A DNA stretch of 64,000 nt from Yarrowia lipolytica (Eukaryota; Ascomycota; Dipodascomycetes; Dipodascales). Positions 59,215 to 64,000 of the stretch are shown one piece after another. A program made the translations under genes and the position numbers. Positions within the stretch are counted from its first letter, which is position 1. Each line of letters begins with the position of its first letter. Location of the stretch: contig NC_090770.1 in the NCBI RefSeq assembly GCF_001761485.1, positions 2,170,001-2,234,000 of the forward strand, written 5' to 3'. The notes under the pieces are model-generated. The model did no database searches, was not told the origin of the DNA, and saw only the letters and a program-made list of their open reading frames with translations.

Positions 59215-62200
59215 AAATACGCACTACGTAGAAAAGGGAGATCTTGTGCTCCTACTGGAGCGGGTGGTATAAAAATTTGCGTGGTGCATCCCGCCTCTTG
59301 GCGTCCCAGTACCAGACCACGTTTTGCCCACAACTGGGGACCCAAACCCTCAGCACAGATTGGCAGATATTGCAAATCTTATGGGCTTCAAACACACGGC
59401 TTTGAATGTTCTTTATGTTCCCCAAACGGAAATTTACTCTGGCTCACACCCTCTGGCCCAAACCCCTAATCCCAGCCAAATCCAAATTTGCAACCGCCGC
59501 CCAGCCTGAAAGTAATCGTATATAGGGTTTGGAAAGCCAAAAGCAAACAAGGGAGCACGAGCCTCCTAACCACTCATGGGACAGAAATATGACGACAAGC
59601 CATCTCAGACACTAATGTAGATCGAGAAGGGCTCCGAAACGGCACCGAAGGATGTTCAAATGGCCAGAAATGGACTGTTAATTGGCCGAAATCTCCAATG
59701 GTGTACAAACAGCCATTCATCGACTTCTGCCTTACCTACACAATCTTGATTAGGTTGGAACGAGGGGATATCGTGGCTATGATATCGACCATGCACTTGC
59801 ATCCGCCAAATCCGACCTAAAAGTACAGTAGTGGAAATTCACGTAGCTTCGTCCTTGAATTCAATAGCTGAAAACTTTTCCCCAAGACACCAATTGTACA
59901 TTGGCCTTCGCCAGGCGCGGACAGAATGAACAGGTACGCTGCGTGGAACATGTACGTTTTGTCTACAATGAATGTGTACAAGGGGTCCAAGTTAACCGGA
60001 CTGGCTATATCACGACCCCTGCACTCACAATACACAATCTCCCCACGTGCGTCACAGCCGCCGAAGCTTGAGCATTGTGGGGATACGTGGCTCGTGTTTC
60101 CACATGTCATGTATCAGAAACTGCTCCGTCAGACGTCACATTCCAGTCAAAAATCGATTGCACAATACATAATCTATTAGTCTCCGCATTAGCGGCAGTT
60201 CACTGCACCCGTGAACAGGACACTAGTGTACGCTGTACCATTAGGAGCGCCAGAAATGGAAAGAGCTCGTTCGATCAGTATTTGAAAGTAAGTTTATATC
60301 TGAGTAACAAGAACGACATGCTCGCGTGAGCTTTTTCTGGTGGAAGGATGTGCACTAACGGGTTACAGTAGTTCAACATCAACCGGTGCACTAAACCGCG
60401 CACCACTCAATCTGCAACTAACATGGTTGGAGCCATTATCATGGGCCATTTCGACGGGTTTTGATTGGCTTAATAGATGACAGAGTGTTGTAGCAATGCT
60501 CAGATTCTCCCTCCAACGAGGTCGAACTATGCCCACCTTTTCAACCAAGGTTCCCTTGTAAGTTGGAGATGCCAAGACCCAGAGGAATAGGGTATCTTTC
60601 GGATGCTTAACCGACATATCGTACAGCATAGTCGCATGGACTGTGGGCGATCTGAGTCTCGCCACGCCCTTTTTGCTCGTCGGGGGCCGTCTGATTAGGC
60701 TACAGAAGCAAACAATTTTCTTCACTATTGTAGCTCGTAACTCAATCCGACTTTCATCTCATCTCCGGACCATAGATCCCAACCGGTGACAAGGAGACCC
60801 AACTACCAACACTGGACTGAGAGTCATTTTAACGGCCCATTGTCAGTCAGGAACCAAATAAAGAGTTAGTTATATCTCGCCCTGCGCTTATTAGACTTCT
60901 TTCACAAGCACCGTAGCTGAAACCTCTCAACGTACCCGTGTCTCGTGGAGCCTTGGCTAAAGAACCTTGAACCAATAAACATATCGCCAAGAGACGCTGA
61001 CCAGCTCTTGTGCCATTGCTCGGATTTACCACAGCTGGACCGCAGGATGTTGCACCACTATCGAGCTATTCCTGCAAGAAGAAAAAAATCATACTACTGC
61101 CAGTTTCCTTCTCTTAGCGTTGTTTTGAACCTGATATCCGAGACGGTGTGGTGCTATGAGACGCAGTAGTGGGATGATACAGGGAAAAGATGCTACTTGT
61201 AGCTTGGCTGCTATAATCATAGGCTACATTGACTGGGCGGTTCAGGATCCTTCGAAACGGGCCACTGACGCTTAGCCCTCAACACAGTCATCCGTAATCG
61301 CCTTTTAGGTCGTGGTTAAGGTCGCACCTTGAGCTATTTAGCCATTAGCAATTCTGACAGCATTGAAAAAGTCGCCAAATACACCCTTTTCCGGGATAGA
61401 ATTCCGTCCCAGAGCTGGCCGTATCGTCTTTGTGTCTTAGTCTCAACTGACCAGAGACAAAGCCGTTGGGCCACTCACTAGCGGAAGACTGTTTGTATGC
61501 TACAAGCACAACATAACACCCACAAGGCATGCTGTGGAGACAGTTGAGTAAGAATTACGAGCCTGGCTGAGGGCTTTTTTTTCCCCTTACAGTAATGTTG
61601 CTCCGTTCAAAAAGACTCGCCCAGTTGCAATTTTTACAATACCCCTCGCCCAACCCCTGGAAACTTTCCATGCCCCCAACGTAGTCCACAAGTGTCTTGC
61701 AAAACCGCAACGGCCCAACGTGCTCTTTTTGCTCTCAAAAATAAAGGGAGGGGTATTGTTTTGGTTGCTACTCTCTCAGTAACCGGTATCAAAACTTGTG
61801 CTGCCTTGCTAAGCCCGAGTTAATCATCTGTGTCAATGATCTCTATGTCCATCCATTTCGCGATGCTGTACCTCTTGGGTGTTTCAGATGGTGCATGTGT
61901 TTTGACTGCCCTGCTTGTCTTCATCTACTGTATTGCAATGTCTCGATGACGTCACAGAGACCATAGCCTCCGACGTGGAGCTTGTAGCATTGTCATAACC
62001 TCTCGACCTCATGCCTACCGTCGAATGTATAGCTACATTCCCAACGTCGTTGTATTATCATACACCCATTGTTCTAACCGCGATACGCAGGCTTGGCCAT
62101 GGTGCGTACTTGTACTTATACCGATCGGCTGTACCCATCATAGTAAACACGAGCCGTGTCAACATCATCATAACATAGTAACGAGGAAGTTTACACATAC

Positions 62201-62652
62201 CATCCCCCCAACCAATGTCTTGGATGACTATGATATATCGAAGCTGTTTATGTCACAGTCACACTCCCATACTTCCTTCTACCCGTAGCTCACGCGCTAT
62301 CATGTCACGTAACATGGTTGAGATGGAGGACAGTGGTGAAGGAGCATCATAGCCACAGAGTTGTCGTACTTCAAGTACAGTACAGTAGGGACGTTATAAC
62401 TGATCTAGTTATGTTGTATTCGGTACCGGTTGCTGCTGTATGGATCTGTTCAAGCCACATATATCGTCTCGGTCTCGGTGGTGCACTCACTCTCACATGG
62501 GTCTCACATTAGACATGATTCACCATCCGATTTCTACAGTATTGGAAAGTACAGTGATTAGAAGGGCTATCAATTACAGCGCGTTCTACAGTCAGTCACA
62601 AGGGTTTGTATTAAATTTGATTTTTGGTATTAAGAGATATTAGTTAGCTTGT

Positions 62653-63507
62653 CTATTCAGAGAGTCGTCGGTAGACTCGAAGCTCCGCCTGTAGCGACTC
62701 ATTTTGGTTCATGAGTTCGGCCACGAGAGCCTCGAGCTCCTGGATCTTCTCATTCTTCTTTGCTCGTGATCGCCGTGCAGCCTCGGTGTTTCGAGCCCGT
62801 CGAATAGCCGAGGAGTCTGACGCGTCAGACACGACAATAGGAGCCTGGGCCACAGGCGACAACTTCTTGGACGAGAAGTTGGGCGAGGGCTTGGACACCT
62901 TGTTGTTGTTGTTGACCACAATGGCTGAACGTCGCTCGGTAGAGTGGAACGTTCGGATCATAAGCGGAGGCGACTGCGTCACCGAAGACGAGGCCGGGGT
63001 TTCAGCCTGGCTGGTGGGAGCCTCAAACAGAGGCGACCAGTCCTGGGGGTCTTCAAGAGGCCCGTTGAAAATGGCGTCGCCGGCGGTTTTCTGGTCGCCG
63101 AAGTCATAAGAATAATCGAGGTTGGACGAGGAGCACACGGACTCGCTCTTTGAAAAAACGGAATCGGGGGAAACAGTCAGGGATGGCGGGGCATCAAACA
63201 GGTTGCAGAAATCGGAGAGGTCGTCGCAACCTAGGTTACTGACGAACCCCGATGAGCTGGGCCCGCTCGGGTTGTGATGGGGCGTAGAAGTAACACATTT
63301 CGGTTCTTGGGGGGTGGTGGATTCCTTGTTGTACTGAGGAATCAAAAAACTAGCGTTAAGCGGGTTGCTGTTGCTAGTTGTGGTGTTGTTGAGGTTAGAG
63401 TACAAAAGACTGGAGTGGTCTACTTGTTGGTTAGTCTCTAACGGCTGTTGCTTGTGTCGGAAGTTTGAAGTGAAGGGAGTTAAGAAAGTCTTACTCTGAG
63501 TACTCAA
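62653..63507 (-). CDS. GCN4: bZIP activator Gcn4/CpcA type, 5' end unresolved
   Basis: Master activator of amino acid biosynthesis genes. The C-terminal bZIP domain begins SSAIRRARNTEAARRSRAKK, with the Gcn4 basic-region signature NTEAARRSRA, followed by a short leucine zipper (IQELEALVAELMNQ onward). Upstream is the acidic/aromatic activation segment DPQDWSPLFEAP, matching the WTSLFD motif of yeast Gcn4. The frame is open from about 63513 but has no ATG before the middle of the protein, so translation must start in an upstream exon or at a non-AUG codon. One phase-compatible splice joins MAHVIK (ATG 63856, donor GTGCGA at 63837) to an acceptor CTAACCAACAAG ending at 63423; its sites are weak and this is only a candidate. 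The stated 5' limit is therefore provisional. Confidence 0.85.
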   Translation of the reverse strand: MSTQSKTFLTPFTSNFRHKQQPLETNQQVDHSSLLYSNLNNTTTSNSNPLNASFLIPQYNKESTTPQEPKCVTSTPHHNPSGPSSSGFVSNLGCDDLSDFCNLFDAPPSLTVSPDSVFSKSESVCSSSNLDYSYDFGDQKTAGDAIFNGPLEDPQDWSPLFEAPTSQAETPASSSVTQSPPLMIRTFHSTERRSAIVVNNNNKVSKPSPNFSSKKLSPVAQAPIVVSDASDSSAIRRARNTEAARRSRAKKNEKIQELEALVAELMNQNESLQAELRVYRRLSE

Positions 63508-64000
63508 AACCTAACGAGCGGTAGCTGGGGGAGTCGAAGGCGAGGTGGTGTTCCGTTCGCTCGACTCTGTGACTGCCTAGTTTGGATAAACTGGCAGACC
63601 AGGCGGGGTGGGCGCTTGTGGTGTCTGTGGTCGAGAACTGCAAGGGGAGGGTCGTGGGTAGGTGACGCTCCGATTGGTTCTGTGGTCTTTTCTTTCTCTG
63701 TAAGGCTGGGCTATGTGGAAGTGCCTGGCGATTTACCCTTTTGCGGTTGTTGCCGGAAGTCGGTTGGATAACTTCTTGGGGTAGTTTTGAGGGAAAGAAT
63801 GTAGTTTGGTTTTGTGAGCAAGGTGGAGATGTCGCACTTTTTATAACATGAGCCATGCGGTTGAAGGTGCCGTGTCTGTCCCTAACTAGAAGGTTCCTTG
63901 CCCTCTTTTCCGTTTACAGTTTGTTGCCCTAGCCCTGACTGGTCATAGTCACACCAAACTCAAAATTGGCTTCCCCGAATAACTCTAAGCGAGGATGTTC
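63508..64000. promoter_or_regulatory. GCN4 leader and promoter region
   Basis: On the minus strand, TATAAAAAG lies at 63837-63845. ATGs at 63856 and 63849 sit right next to it; the second opens a two-codon frame (ATG TTA TAA). From there to about 63300 the sense strand has no ATG at all. A 121-codon frame from 63856 ends just inside the GCN4 frame. Gcn4 genes in other fungi are controlled by upstream frames, so the arrangement deserves care. Confidence 0.5.

Larger units (their letters stand above)
57453..62652. other. 5.2-kb gene-free region
   Basis: No frame above about 120 residues, and none with a familiar motif or host-like codon bias. I checked for tRNA T-loop words, 5S rRNA blocks, CTAAC-AG splice ends and long terminal repeats and saw none. 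Items inside: the PHO84 promoter at the left, CACGTG at 58279-58284, a 9-bp stem pair at 59163-59171/59206-59214, and short palindromic words. It may be a long GCN4 upstream region, a non-coding RNA locus, decayed sequence or an origin/centromere region; I cannot decide. Confidence 0.5.

Noticed and set aside
57453-62652. Transposon, LTR or 5S rRNA in the gene-free region
   Set aside because: No terminal repeats, target-site duplications, reverse-transcriptase-like peptides or 5S blocks seen by eye.
63491-63856. 121-codon frame upstream of GCN4 as a separate gene
   Set aside because: Low-complexity Ser/Pro/Gln sequence, overlaps the GCN4 frame and a TATA-like element; better treated as leader or part of GCN4.

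Overview
The window looks like nuclear DNA of the oleaginous yeast Yarrowia lipolytica or a very close relative. Four things point there. Arginine is coded mostly by CGA. Introns begin GTGAGT or similar and end with a CTAAC branch point lying directly against the 3' AG. Genes are spaced widely, and the flanks carry telomere-like CCCTAA boxes. The gene set is that of an ordinary ascomycete chromosome arm. I found no rRNA, tRNA, CRISPR array or intact transposon.

Layout. 0-15 kb: NUPM (complex I), NUP57 (nuclear pore), a tiny spliced TOM5, IWS1/SPN1, spliced RPS23, SNU114 (U5 snRNP GTPase) and a BTB-domain gene with one frame break. 15-24 kb: a polytopic membrane protein, a 30-residue metallothionein, a HOS3-type deacetylase and three-exon YRA1. 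24-34 kb: an Afi1-like DENN protein, GPI14, a peroxisomal carrier of PMP47 type, a KPWE-domain protein that looks like PEX39, a mitochondrial carrier, spliced EMC6 and a decayed mitochondrial rhomboid copy. 34-51 kb: three-exon YPP1, MOG1, a two-span membrane protein, a secreted or type II protein of unknown role, PNC1, an unknown helical protein, ENP2 and a C2H2 zinc-finger factor. 51-64 kb: ALO1, an unknown protein, PHO84, about 5.2 kb without any credible gene, and a GCN4-type bZIP gene whose start codon is not visible.

How the genes relate. Most are unrelated housekeeping genes, as usual in yeasts. Small themes are mRNA maturation and export (SNU114, YRA1, IWS1, MOG1, NUP57) and organelle import or transport (TOM5, EMC6, the KPWE/PEX39 protein, a peroxisomal carrier). 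Six small or multi-exon genes (NUPM, TOM5, RPS23, YRA1, EMC6, YPP1) were completed by finding exons that a plain open-reading-frame search misses. The metallothionein was also recovered from intergenic sequence.

Most interesting points: the 850-nt first intron of YRA1, with a non-consensus donor and branch point, which parallels the autoregulatory YRA1 intron of budding yeast; the PEX39-like KPWE protein; a perfect 30-bp palindrome between two divergent genes; telomere-like boxes at three promoters; and the missing AUG of the GCN4 homologue.
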